A DNA stretch of 64,000 bases, taken from the NCBI GenBank assembly GCA_024449915.1, contig JAMZAV010000161.1, positions 620,001 through 684,000 on the forward strand, written 5' to 3'. The notes under the pieces are model-generated. The model was not told where the DNA came from, searched no databases, and saw only the letters and a list, made by a program, of their open reading frames with translations. The DNA comes from Sweltsa coloradensis. Its lineage: Eukaryota > Arthropoda > Insecta > Plecoptera > Chloroperlidae. The translations under genes were made by a program, and so were the position numbers. Shown piece by piece: positions 12,482 to 23,252 of this stretch. Numbering within the stretch: the first letter of the stretch is position 1; each line of letters opens with the position of its first letter.

Positions 12482-13120
12482 GGCTATTCCAGAGCACTCT
12501 TACCGATATTTTATAAGTCAACGGAAAATGGCTTAAAGTTGGTTGGATGAAAGATAAACTTGAATAAAAAAGGAAAAAAAAAATAACTTTTTTTTTGGAC
12601 GGGACAAAAGCTCTATTTTGGCAATTATATGCAAATTTTGGGTCATTACGGAAATGAATGTTTTGGATGCAATATTTAATTTTTAGCTATGATTTTTTTT
12701 TATTGCTTCAACACACCTTTGTCTTTGGACTGAGTATAAGGGAAAAGAATTTTCTGAAATAATGTTCGTTGTACGATTTTTTTGTCACATGGTACAAAAA
12801 ATAATTTTGAACCGGAACACGAAAAAAATCGTTCATCAAAAGTTATTTCATAAAATTAGTTTCCCTTGTACTCAGTCCAGAGACAAAGGTGTGTTGAAGC
12901 AATAAAAAAAAAATCATAGCTAAAAATTAAATATTGCATCTAAAACATTCATTTCCGTAATGACCCAAAATTTGCATATAATGGCCAAAATAGAGCTTTT
13001 GTCCTGTCCAAAAAAAAAGTTTTTTTTTCCTTTTTTATTCAAGTTCATCTTTCATCCAACCAACTTTTAGCAATTTTCCGTTGACTTTCAAAATATCGGT
13101 AAGAGTGCTCAGGAATAGCC
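12482..13120. repeat. Long inverted repeat (hairpin), arms about 310 bp
   Basis: Left arm 12482-12795 starts GGCTATTCCAGAGCACTCTT. The right arm (12815-13120) ends with its near-perfect inverse. The arms match over about nine bases in ten by eye, with a short asymmetric loop around 12795-12815. A transcript would fold into a long double-stranded RNA, the kind of substrate Dicer-2 uses for hairpin-derived siRNAs in insects (known biology; expression here is inference). Confidence 0.85.
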
Positions 13121-13274
13121 TTAACTCTCTACCAGGCAAACGGCATATCCGATCTTGATAAAAATTTGACAGGACCTTCGAAATCTCTGAACTTAGAGGT
13201 GTATTGTTTTTGGGTACAATCGAAGAAATATTTCTCATGAATATCGTACTTTTACGATTTTTTCCGATTTTTAG

Positions 13275-13620
13275 TGCGATATTTTCGTGACATTTGGGCC
13301 AATTCTGACCAAACGGGTGGCGCTACAACGTTCATATTATACATGCAAATTAAGGTTATAGTGATGTAGTACCTTTTGAAAGAAAAAGTTGAAAAAGTTA
13401 GCCAGAATCCATAGAAATAAAGCTTTTAATATAAGTTTTTTGATTTTTTGTGCGATATTTTCGTGCCATTTGGGCCAATTCTGACCAAACGGGTGAGGCT
13501 ACAACGTTCATATTATACATGGACATTAAGGTTATGGTAATGTAGTACCTTTTACAAGAAAAAGTTTAAATAGTTAGCCAGAATCCATAGAAATAAAGCT
13601 TTGAATATAAGTTTTTTACG
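13275..13620 (+). repeat. Tandem duplication, 176-bp unit, two copies
   Basis: Both units begin TGCGATATTTTCGTG and share TTTGGGCCAATTCTGACC, ACAACGTTCATATTATACAT, GTAGTACCTTTT and GCCAGAATCCATAGAAATAA. The second starts near 13451. The copies differ at only a modest number of positions, so the duplication is more recent than the element's general decay. Confidence 0.85.
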
Positions 13621-13783
13621 GTAAATAATACCAATTGACAGGTAACAAAAGAAACTTGACAACAATCACCTACAATGCGTAGGCAGCAAAACAAAGAACT
13701 TGCAAAAGTTAAGATATCCCATGCAAACTAAAAATTTTAAAAAGCTCATCCATCAACGCGGCGGGACTTTAGCGTTTTCCTAG

Positions 13784-16335
13784 TTTAAATATACTGTAAC
13801 CAAAATAACTGATATATAAGATAACTTGTTGTATTCGCATTTGTTTTTTGTTGAGGTTAGTTGAGAAAAGATACAATATATAGTAGAACTATTTTTAAAC
13901 AAAACAAAACTATATATTACAGAAACTATGGCCAAAAGGACCTATAATAAAGCAATCATTCTTAGATGAACAAAATGGTAAAAAAGAGGTTTAAATACAA
14001 ATACATGAAATAAGTAACAAATAATATAAATGTTCATACCATAAGGTGATTCCTAAGAATAGAATGGAATCTTTTAACGCCACCATCGAAACATCCTGTA
14101 TGAGTGTTTTGCCTAATTGAATTGAATTTATTTACGTAACACGCCATGGTTACACGCAATATTCAAATCACAGTATGAATACATTCATCTACTTTCTGAT
14201 TCAATCTAGAAAAATTATTATTTTAGCTCTATGTCATACACTCTAAACTCGACATAATCGCAAACTATGGGTACTTTTATTTCATCAGTAATTGAATAGC
14301 TGCTAGATAATACTTTGCTAGTTAATTTCGTAATTAGTAACGTAACTGTTCTCGGTGTGGTAATTGATGTTCTGTTTGCAAGGATTGGTTTATCTCAGTC
14401 TCATTCATCTTTCCTCATTCGCTGAGCGCACAAGTTATTGCAAGTGCTTGGAAACGTTTGGTCATTGCTGCATGGCCATTAGTGACCCGTAAAAAAAGAA
14501 GCCTTCGTTCCGATATCCAGTCCAGTCCGGTCCGGTCCCACCGCTCCCAACCAACGCCCGTTCCCCGTTTATTTAGCTAATTTATAGCGGGGATTTATGG
14601 TTTGGGTTAATGACATCGCTGGACGTTACTTAAGTAAATTCTAGTCAACTGGAATCTTTGAGAATGGTTTTTGTAATTAGTGAATACTATCTATATTTGG
14701 TATGAAATTCTAAATTTAAAAATTAACAATTTATCTGGTTTTATGTTTCCATACGATATACCAAATCTAATTGTTTAATACTTTGTAGTATATATTGAGA
14801 ATCATTGCTTTCGGCATTCGAATGTGGTGATTGAGTTAAGGGGCCAAAGTTAAAATGATAACATTTTATACATAACGTGATTGTTTATTCTTTCATTGTA
14901 TTGCCTAATATAAGTACACGCACACGCACACGCACATGCAACTAAACTGGTGCTTTAAAAATTAAACAACTTGCGCCTTTTCTAATGATTGTTTTTTGTT
15001 TTGTTTTTTGTTTTTTTTTGTTTTTGTTTTTGTTTTTTTTTGGGGGGGGGATAAGCTTCCATAGTTTGAACAGGGCATATAATGCACAAATACAAGCGCA
15101 GTTGGTTATTTCCTTTATTTTTTAAGACTAAATTGGTAAATATTGCATTGTTTGAACTTTTTGTGAATATTATAACAGCAAACTTTTTGTCCTTGCCATA
15201 ATTTAATTTTCATTTTCCCTCTTCTATCGTACAAATGTTTGCATTGTAGTCTCGGGGCATTGGATGAATTCTCTACTCAGATTATCACTAACCACGCAAT
15301 TATATATTCGTCATCATCAGGAGTTAAATATAATTTTACGTAAATTTTCATCATCGACCTCGGATAATTGAGTGGTATCAACGTTTTGTTTCATATTCAA
15401 CCGCTAGAGCGCATGTCGCGCTTACATAGTGGACGACCCTAACCTCACAAATGACAAACATCATAACTAAACAAGGCAGCTGTAAAAATGACCATATTTG
15501 TAGGGTTGTGATGTGCGCCGAACTCGATTACAATCCCGCAACTCTCTACCCGAATATGATCCAGAAGTTTTTGAATCGTAGGCGGTATTTGTGGTCTGTA
15601 GCATCGAGAATATTCTACCAAGTTTGTAGTGTGGTCGGAGTGTGCTGCTGGTGTGAGCTCATGGATTTAGAACCTTCTACCCACCTTCTATACCCATGGC
15701 TCTGAGTTGAGTAATCGTACAGAAAATGTATTTGTGAACATTATCACAACCGTAATATTCAATGATAATGACTCGAGTTTATAGATTCAAATATGCATTG
15801 GAAAAGGAACTCGTACGAGTATTCATTTAACGAATCATTAACGGAAATATATTGTTTGATTCAGGAAACAGCAATGAGATTTACTAAATTATTTTAAATG
15901 AAAAATACGAAATGTTGAATATTTAGTTAAACTATTCGTAAAAATAAACAATACAAATAACAGTGTGTTTATTTACTAAATTAAAATTGGCAGTGTATAA
16001 CGTTTCACAAATTTGTTTTCAAAACCACTGCCAATATGAGTTAAATTGTTTAGATAGGTACTTAACATGTTTCACCATAATTTCATCATGTAGAAAGATT
16101 TGTCTATGATTTCATTAACAAAAATAAACGGAAGTGCTGTTAAAAGTACTTTAATCTGGGGAAATGCGAGAATGTTTATTCTTTAGTGATAACGTTTCAT
16201 CGTTTTAAGGAGATGAAGTGTTTTGCTACTGCACACAAACTCAAAGTTTTTACTTAATTTAATTAATAAATGCATTTCAAAATAGATGTGTTTACGTTGC
16301 AGAATTCAATTCTGTATTACTATCCGTCGCTAAAG
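13784..16335. other. Gene-free DNA with simple repeats
   Basis: Contains a (CACACG)n-like patch at about 14916-14940, a short TCCAGTCCAGTCCGGTCCGG duplication near 14519, and a GTTTTT-rich tract running into a G run at about 14988-15050. An 84-codon frame at 15451-15705 has no recognisable domain. Confidence 0.5.
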
Positions 16336-16410
16336 TGGAAATTCCAGAAATTCCAGAAATAAAATAAATCCATCTCAGTCGGGTATCGAACCCTGGTCTC
16401 CTGTTTGTCG
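16336..16410 (-). repeat. tRNA-derived SINE fragment, family F copy 1
   Basis: On the minus strand GAGACCAGGGTTCGATACCC is a B-box region, followed by GACTGAGATGGATTTATTTTA. The same block recurs at 47415-47456. The A box cannot be placed with confidence, so only the core is annotated. Confidence 0.5.
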
Positions 16411-17795
16411 GTCGTACTCTTATGTATTTCTTGTGCGTGTGGTTTGTAACGCATAGTATTTGCAACGCACTTTCTGGCTAGCACTATGATTCGTTGCTCG
16501 TTGTCGCCAGTATCGCTGACTTTTAAACAAGGGTATTGTACTCTCTGTTTAAACCCGCTCACCGAAGGGAATTCCCTTCAGAATTTTCTACAGATCCCGG
16601 AAACATAAATTACTCAAAGTAATTTGCTTACCAATTGTACGATGATCAAAACACACAGAACGCACCTATCTCCCTCGCAGAAAATGGAAAAAACAAAATG
16701 AAAAAAAAATGGAATAAAGTTCTTTATTTTGAATTATGAAATAACTCACTTGCGAAGCTGGATGATTAATGGGAAGGAATAAAACAAACTGTGAGTGGAG
16801 TGAGAGGGAAATATAAGACTGCGAGGCGAGTCTTATAGTCACTTCGTCTCGCGGAGGCTAGATAATATAATTTGAAAAGTAAAATGTACTGTAGCTATGG
16901 TTACAATAGAGTGTAATGCAAAACTAGCGCAAATACAAATGGAGATAAGTAATTAGATTGAGAAGTTACAAACAAAGTTTAAAAACAATAAAATAAATAT
17001 TAGTTTAGCTTGGAATTAGTGGTATAACCGTGGATAGACTCATTCTGACGTAATTAAGATATTACGTTAAAAGAAATAACTTTAATTTAGCTTAGTTTTC
17101 TCCAGATGATTTTCCAACACTTATCTGGGTTTTGCTTTGCTAGACATGCTGGTGTTCCATTTTCTACTCGCATATTGCATAACAAGAAGGAACATAATTA
17201 TGCTACATATTATATTATGCGAGCACTCTCCTAGACCATTGCAGAATGCCTTTTCTTTGAGCACTTCTTGAGATTATGCGTGACATTAGCGAAATTATTT
17301 GTTAAACAAATTTTATGTAAATTACAAACTCAGTTACTAGATTTTTGATAACATCTTGTATATAATGGCTATACAAAAAAAACATGTCACGTCATTTTTA
17401 AAACGCTGGTTGTATGAAAGGACTTATACACAATCTTGATTCACAATTCTGGTTGCCCTAGGAGTATTATCCAATTTCTGCTGATATATGATGAATTGAA
17501 TATTGCAAAGGATACTATAAATACATTACAGAAGAAATAATTGATGACCTTTTTTGTGTAATTATAACTCTCGCTGTTATTTCTTAAGACATGAAACAAT
17601 TATTGAGATATCGTATTTAACCGTGCACTGTTTAGATTATTTTATATTAAGTTGTACAATAATTAAGATCCCTTTCTAGAAACGGTTTCTATCTTAGAGT
17701 TAAACAAAGAAAACCTTCCAATAATAAAATGAAAAGTGTACCTAAATAGAAGGACCACGAACAGAATTATTAGCTGTTTCAGGACATGACAATGC
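16411..17795. other. Gene-free DNA
   Basis: No coding region. Near 16815-16860 there is a small GC-rich patch with AAGACT/AGTCTT arms around GCGAGGCG and CGTCTCGCGGAGG, possibly another decayed element. No terminal repeats were found. Confidence 0.4.
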
Positions 17796-17952
17796 TTATT
17801 TATTTATTTATTTATTTATATTATTTACTTATATTTATATTTATTTATTATTATTTATTTATTTATTCATTCATTATTTATTTATTATTTATTATTTAGT
17901 ATTATTTATATTTAAATTTAATTATTATCTATTTATTTATTTAAATTATTTA
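17796..17952. repeat. (TTTA)n-type microsatellite
   Basis: Long impure TTTA/TTTAT tract that directly abuts the 5' end of HINE C. Confidence 0.9.
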
Positions 17953-18664
17953 TTAAGCGAGCGAAGCGAGCGTTTCATTTGACTCTGCCGGAAAATTAGT
18001 CACTGGTTTTGTTTTTTTTTTTTTTTTTTGTGTTTGTTTTTTTTGTTTGTTTTTTTTTTTGTTTGTATGTCTCGCGATAACGTTCGAACGGAGGCTCGGA
18101 TCGAGTTGAAATTTTCACCATCCGCAAGCTTTGTTCTCGATTGAATGCCATTAGTTTTGTGGCAAAAATCGTTCAAAAAGTTAAAAAGTTACATTTAAGT
18201 TAATCGAAAGTTTTTTTTTTTCAAACTAACCGGCGACAAAATCTGAGATAGCCAAATCATTTAGAATGTCCGTCCGGTCACGAATATATTAATTTTAGTT
18301 TGATCCGATAAGTAGTGTAGATGGAAATTACATTATAACAAAAGTAACGTTGCCATGGCAACGAAAAAGACGCGCGAAGTTTCTAATGCACTGCCACCTA
18401 GAAGTAATCAAAATACTTTCGAGGAAGCAGTCTATTATTTGTCAACAAAGAGGTTTAAATAGTTTTCCCAAGGAGTCAAGATCCTCTAGATGGCGGTGGA
18501 TTTTAAAGTAAAGATTTAAACACGGGTTTACCCAAATACCTTGGCAATAATAAATAATACTGGAAACGCGAACGTCGTAAATTTTTAAATTAAAAAAATG
18601 TGCAATGTGGGTCTAGCTATAGCACGTGCTCGCTTATCAACGCGTCCAACTGAGCGTTTCCTAG
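17953..18664 (+). mobile_element. Non-autonomous Helentron-like element (HINE) C
   Basis: Begins TTAAGCGAGCGAAGCGAGCG. The inverse word GCTCGCTTA lies at 18628-18636, just inside the 3' end. It is followed by hairpin AACGC-GTCCAACTGA-GCGTT and TCCTAG (CTAG 18661-18664), then T. The sub-terminal repeat differs in sequence from A, B and D but sits in exactly the same place, which supports the architecture independently. Internal GTCTCGCGATAACGTTCGAA and GAGTTGAAATTTTCACC correspond to the conserved block of the other elements. Length is 712 bp; non-coding. Confidence 0.75.
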
Positions 18665-18665
18665 T

Positions 18666-18700
<35 letters not shown>

Positions 18701-19010
18701 TTAAAGAGTCTGGTACAGCACCAAGTACCATTTTACATTACAAAGGAAATCCTAATATAATATATAAATAAAGTAAAAATTAAAATTACATTAATATACC
18801 TACAAATTAACAAATAATTATAAGCTGATAGCTTAGAAGCTATCGCTGTAATAGTGAACGCGTTTGGGACTCAGCGCATTTCCCTCAAGATGTAGAACCA
18901 ACAAACAATTTCTTTGCAATTTCCGTCTCCTGCAACAAACGGCGGTTGTTTCTGTTAGTGCGGGCGTTGTTGTGTAGGTTTAAGTCCCGCGTCTTTGCAC
19001 CATTATGGAA
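18665..19010 (-). repeat. Degenerate LINE 3' end
   Basis: On the minus strand the segment ends GGTGCTGTACCAGACTC and then ATAAATAAATAA, an AATA-tailed LINE ending. Further upstream on that strand (about 18890-19030) one frame stays open for roughly 50 codons with TRDLNLHNNART, weakly reminiscent of the C-terminal region of non-LTR reverse transcriptases. An in-frame stop precedes it. It abuts HINE C exactly, suggesting one inserted into the other's simple tail. Confidence 0.45.
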
Positions 19011-20184
19011 TATAATACACGTGAATCGAGAACATTGTCGGGCCTAATTACTTTGTAAACTATCTCCCATGGAAAAGTGAGATAACCACACTTGCGAAAG
19101 ATAAGAGGATCTCGGGAGTAGAAATTTGAAATTCAATTAAGACGCTTACTATAGACGATGTGGCTTCGGCAAACATGGTACTATATACGCCACGGTGGAT
19201 AGACGTGACGTTCGTCAAACTCGGAAGCGTAGGCAAAGATGGAAGAAGTTAGAGGCTAGATGACGTTAAAAAATATCTCGCGTCGGCGAAAATGAAACCA
19301 GACGCCACAATTTACGTTAAAACTCTTCTTTGGAAAATGTGAAAATAAAAATGTCCATTATGGATTGTGATTGTCAGATTTGCTGGATATCATTTTTAAA
19401 ACAAAAAGTTTAAAAAACATGTCGTGTGCGGCGACGTATTTAATGGCGTCTAGACACTGGGACATGTAATAGAAAACGAATATTTAGGTTGAATCGTAAA
19501 GATTCTTAAAGCACATACTTTGTCACTTAATGTGAATCAATAACGTTTTTCTATTTTCTCAAATATGCAACTAAGTAAAAATAAAGCGAATGGCGTTGAA
19601 ACCTGACTCTATTATAGAACATCCAAACTATGTTTTTTTTTGATCGGGCACACGACAAATATTGCCTATTCAAAATTATCAAATCGGTAGAAAATACCGG
19701 TAAACTAAAAAATTCTATGGAAAGACAATTGTAAAAAAAGCTGTTTTTTCTCTCGCGATTGATTTCCCTGTTAAATAGTAAATCTTAAGAGCCGCATGCA
19801 TGGAGCTCTGGCTGATGCGCTCGGAGAGGGTCAGTCATAACTATGTAACTCCGAAAGTAATACCTCGTTTTTGTTGCAAAAAAATCAGGTACACAGAAAA
19901 CAATGTCGTCTAGATTAGTGCTTAACCAAATTATGAATAATAATTTTTCTAAGCCGAGGAAAAAAATGTCAATTGACATCAAACAGAATAACGGATAACA
20001 TGTAGAATTTCACCAGGAAAAAAAAATCAAAACGTACTGACCTAGATAACAATTGAATACGTACTCTGTAAAAATCTGATGGTTCTAGAAGTACTCGTAT
20101 GGTTTTTACATCGTTACGCATATTGCAAAATTTAGCACTAAGAACTTCAGCGTTCAGCCGATAGGTAACGCTAGCATCGAAACA
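19011..20184. other. Gene-free DNA
   Basis: Possibly more decayed LINE sequence up to about 19200 (one frame on the minus strand open with a single stop). The rest shows no recognisable element or coding region. Confidence 0.4.
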
Positions 20185-20189
20185 GCACC

Positions 20190-20268
20190 GTGTGGCAGGA
20201 TGGTAGCGGGTTAGACTCTTGGTCCAGGTTCCCCGGTTCAAATTTCCGTGGTGGTAATTTTTTTTTAC
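20190..20268 (+). repeat. tRNA-like SINE head
   Basis: TGGCAGGATGGTAGCGGGTTAGA (A-box-like, about 20193) is followed by GGTTCAAATTTCC (B box, about 20235-20247) at tRNA-like spacing. A run of nine T at 20258-20266 could terminate Pol III. The arms do not fold into a full cloverleaf, so this is a SINE head or tRNA relic rather than a working tRNA gene. Confidence 0.45.
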
Positions 20269-20289
20269 AATCTATTCTTTATGTAAAAA

Positions 20290-20640
20290 CGTCCCATTTC
20301 GGGTGAAAGTCCTTTATATTTTAAATAGAAACGTTAAAGGTGTTGAAGGTTATTTCTGTTTATTTCTTAATTATAATTAATAAAACTCCTTTCCATTTAA
20401 AAGTACTTTATATTTTAAATAGAAACGTTAATGTTTTTGTAGTCTTTTTTTGTTCATGGGTGATAACAATTAATTAAACGTCTTCTCGGGTCTTTATATT
20501 TTTAATAGAAACGTTAAAGGTTTTGAAGTTTTTTTTGTTGTTGTGATGAATAATCAAACTTCTTTTCAAATGAAAGTCCTTTATATTTCAAATAGAAACG
20601 TTAATGTTTTGTAGGTTTTGTGTTATTTTTTCACGTCCGC
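20290..20640 (+). repeat. Minisatellite, about 86-94-bp unit, four copies
   Basis: Four occurrences of CTTTATATTTNAAATAGAAACGTTAA (starts near 20312, 20405, 20492 and 20579) separated by less conserved T-rich filler with TTTTGNAGNTTTTT. The units differ much more in the filler than in the core. Confidence 0.8.
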
Positions 20641-21212
20641 TGTATTGCATAATATTTTTATTACTTTTATTATTATTATAATTATAATTTATTTATTATA
20701 TTTTATTTTTAAATTATAGTATGTAATTATTAATTCCTTATTGAGTGCACAGCAAACATGGGTTACTTGGTTAGACTACGTCCCCAACTACGTGACGCGC
20801 CAACTACTTTTATCGACCTTATAGGTCACCATCAAGGCCTAACGAACGACTAAAACGCTAGTAATTTCAAATTTTCGAGGGCAATGTTTATGACAGGCAG
20901 GACCGGCGAGGGTTGCCGGGGTTGGGTTGGTTTTATGGCGGCGGGTGGAAGGAGGTCGGGTGAAAGCAGGGTGGTGTGGGTTGGACAGGGTGATGAACCA
21001 TTATTGTCGATATTTGTTGTGTCGATACAGTTTATGCTGGTTTATGTGTTGTACACGATGGAGAACATGGATTATCGTTATGGAAAGAAAAAGATGATGC
21101 ATTCGTCTAGGAAACGAAAGAAGAACACTGTCGCAAATCTCGTCAGTGTCGGCGATTATCTAAAAGGGAAGCAATGTTAATTGTTATTGTTATTGTCATG
21201 TGATGCTGGTTT
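20641..21212. other. Gene-free DNA with G-rich strand
   Basis: About 20890-21000 is G-rich on the top strand (GGGTTGCCGGGGTTGGGTTGG). A 98-codon frame at 20884-21180 with a hydrophobic middle and basic tail covers it, but it has no homologue I recognise. Confidence 0.4.
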
Positions 21213-21297
21213 GCCACCGTGACACGGGTGGAGATCGAACCTTGGACTTTCATTCAATCATTCTTTCATTCCGTCGCTCCACTATAGTAGCACCAAT
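21213..21297 (-). repeat. tRNA-like SINE head
   Basis: On the minus strand GTGCTACTATAGTGGAGCGA (A-box region) and AAGGTTCGATCTCC (B box, about 21230-21243) lie about 45 bases apart, followed by CACCCGTGTCACGGTGG. Likely the head of a SINE, with no clear tail. Confidence 0.45.
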
Positions 21298-21960
21298 TCT
21301 TTGAATATAACTTTGTGTATTTTATCGGTGTTTCCTCATTACCATACTAATTACAAAGCACTCACAGAATATAATGAATTATTCTTTATAACAGCCTCTG
21401 TGTGCATTTTTCCCTTTCCACCTTTTTTTCAAATCGCTAGACGGGAACGAGGCAGCAAGCTTGGGAGTGAACATGGTTTTTTTCTATCTGCCATAGACCA
21501 TTTCAAATCTATTGTGATGAAAATAATTTATTCAGCGAAATATTTTTTTTATAATTGCAAATATTTAATAACGTGGTTCAAATGTGTAGCTTGAGTTTTG
21601 GTAAAATTTGAAATGCGTTTTTTTTCCCTAGTGTCTACGATCAAAACTGACTGAAATAACAAATATTATTAAATTATTAATATATAATAAATTATTATTA
21701 TAATAATATTAAAATATATTGTAGAAGCATTATCCGTAACTAAGTCAGTTTTTATCGTAGAATTTCGTCCAAAAAATGAAACTCAAGACACACGCTTAAT
21801 ATTTTAACAACGTTATTAAATATTTGCAATTAAACAAAAAAATATCAATAAATGAATAGAACAAAATAAAACAAGAGAATGCAGCAGGTAGAAAACCCTC
21901 AGCTTCAAAGATGGTCTATTTCCCCCCACCCACCAGCAATTTGACCACTGGGAATATTGG
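21298..21960. other. Gene-free AT-rich DNA
   Basis: Includes a TTA/TAA-rich quasi-palindrome at about 21660-21720. The 97-codon frame at 21301-21594 is AT-driven and has no domain. Confidence 0.4.
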
Positions 21961-21961
21961 A

Positions 21962-22015
21962 AATACGAAATAGTTGGAGGGAGGTCCAGAGTTCGATCCC
22001 AAGTCGTGGTAAACG
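21962..22015 (+). repeat. tRNA-like B-box fragment
   Basis: GAGGTCCAGAGTTCGATCCC at about 21981-22000 is a good B-box region. The A box is not clear. Confidence 0.35.
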
Positions 22016-22293
22016 ACGATGATCACCGTTGGTACAACAACACTTACATTTGTACCGCTATAGCTAATACTAAAAATAAAAACTACACTTATCAATATGG
22101 AAATGCAAATAAAACTTTATATTCGTGTGAACAAGTAATTGGTTCAAAAGTTATACAATCATTAGCATAAATAAATCAAACTCAAATCTAAGAACATTTC
22201 GAATAACTTTAAAATTATGAAAATAATCCTCTGAATCTAAATTATTTTTCTTTAATTTTAACAGGATTCGGGAGACGGAATTCAGTGAACCAG
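22016..22293. other. Spacer
   Basis: Nothing recognised apart from a splice-acceptor-like TTTCTTTAATTTTAACAG ending at 22264, which I do not consider sufficient for an exon. Confidence 0.3.
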
Positions 22294-22620
22294 CAACGAC
22301 ATTTTTGCTGTTTTTTTGTAAATTACCTGTTTATTTTTACCGGTAATATTGTATGTGCTTTGTTTTACCGAAATGTGCAACGATATTATTGCTATTTCTC
22401 GTAAATTACGTGTTATTTTATACCCGGTAATCTTTATGTGCTTTGTTTTACCGAAATGTGTAAAGATATTATTGCTGTTCTTGTAATTATACCTGTTATT
22501 TTATATCCAGTAATCCAGTAATATTTTTTATAAGGTTTACCGAAATGTGTAACGATATTATTATTACTGTTTCGCGTAAATTATACGTAAATTGTCCTGT
22601 ATTAGGTAAACATTTTAAGA
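22294..22620 (+). repeat. Minisatellite, about 84-bp unit, nearly four copies
   Basis: Units start near 22294, 22378, 22461 and 22550 with (C/T)AA(C/A)GATATTATTGCT and end in TTTACCGAAATGTG. The first copy contains the palindrome TTACCGGTAA, decayed in the others. Confidence 0.85.
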
Positions 22621-23099
22621 AAGTGTGATTAGTTGCCATTTTATGTGCTAAGATTCCAAGAATGGTACAGTTCTGCTATCCTAAACGTTGATGTATAAGG
22701 TACATACTGATGTATCTTTTATAGAACACACCTATTCAACCAATTTATAAAGAGCCCCGTGTCATTGCAATAAAGATAACTAATTGGAAACGGACAACTT
22801 CATTCTCACCCCGGTTCATAACGCCCAATGTCAACTTCTTTCCTTCCTCAGTTTTCCACCCTCTTTACTATATGACACACAACAATCGCGTATAGTCATC
22901 ATGGGGTATTTATGTATTCTTGATTCGACCCCAAGTTGATTACGGAGGTTGTGTGGAATCCTCATCACGACACCAAAATTAAACAAGTTGAATGCATACA
23001 ATACAATTTTTTTAAGTTCCTAGTTGTTACGAAAACAATATAAATTTTCGCCGTGAAACAATATAACACGATTTTGTCAACAACATTCAGTGTAGCAAC
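22621..23099. other. Gene-free DNA
   Basis: No coding region or repeat recognised. Confidence 0.5.
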
Positions 23100-23252
23100 A
23101 ATTTGTAGGTACTAATTATATTTGTTTATTTTATAATGGGGCTACTGTACGTGTGTACATGATATGTATATTATCTTTGTATTGTATTGTAAGCCGTAGT
23201 TACTTGGCACTTGTGGGTGCAAATCTGAATTGTTGAAACGTGAAATAAATAA
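23100..23252 (+). repeat. Possible LINE 3' tail
   Basis: The TTGTATTGTATTGTAAGCCG region is followed by GAAACGTGAAATAAATAATC, resembling other AATAAA-ended tails here (compare 39225-39350). Single copy, so tentative. Confidence 0.3.

Larger units (their letters stand above)
12397..13783 (+). mobile_element. Non-autonomous Helentron-like element (HINE) B with long hairpin
   Basis: Starts TTGGATGAGCGAAGC. Ends GCTCATCCATC, then a hairpin with AACGC/GCGTT stem, then TTCCTAG (CTAG 13780-13783) followed by T. At 1387 bp it is the longest of the four. It carries a 640-bp inverted repeat (12482-13120), the conserved CGAAATCTCNGAAC block (in this orientation about 13176-13193) and a 176-bp direct duplication (13275-13620). 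No transposase or Rep/helicase frame. The size excess over A and D is explained by the insertion of the hairpin and the duplication. Confidence 0.75.

Noticed and set aside
20190..20268. A functional tRNA gene with T-run terminator
   Set aside because: The boxes fit, but a cloverleaf with paired acceptor and anticodon stems cannot be drawn.
20884..21180. A 98-codon frame with ATG start, hydrophobic middle and Lys/Arg-rich tail
   Set aside because: It depends on a G-rich patch and has no recognised homologue; the length is within chance for this window. Kept only as a remote possibility of a small membrane protein.
22245..22320. An exon starting after the acceptor-like TTTAATTTTAACAG
   Set aside because: No donor or branch context, and the sequence runs straight into the 84-bp minisatellite.
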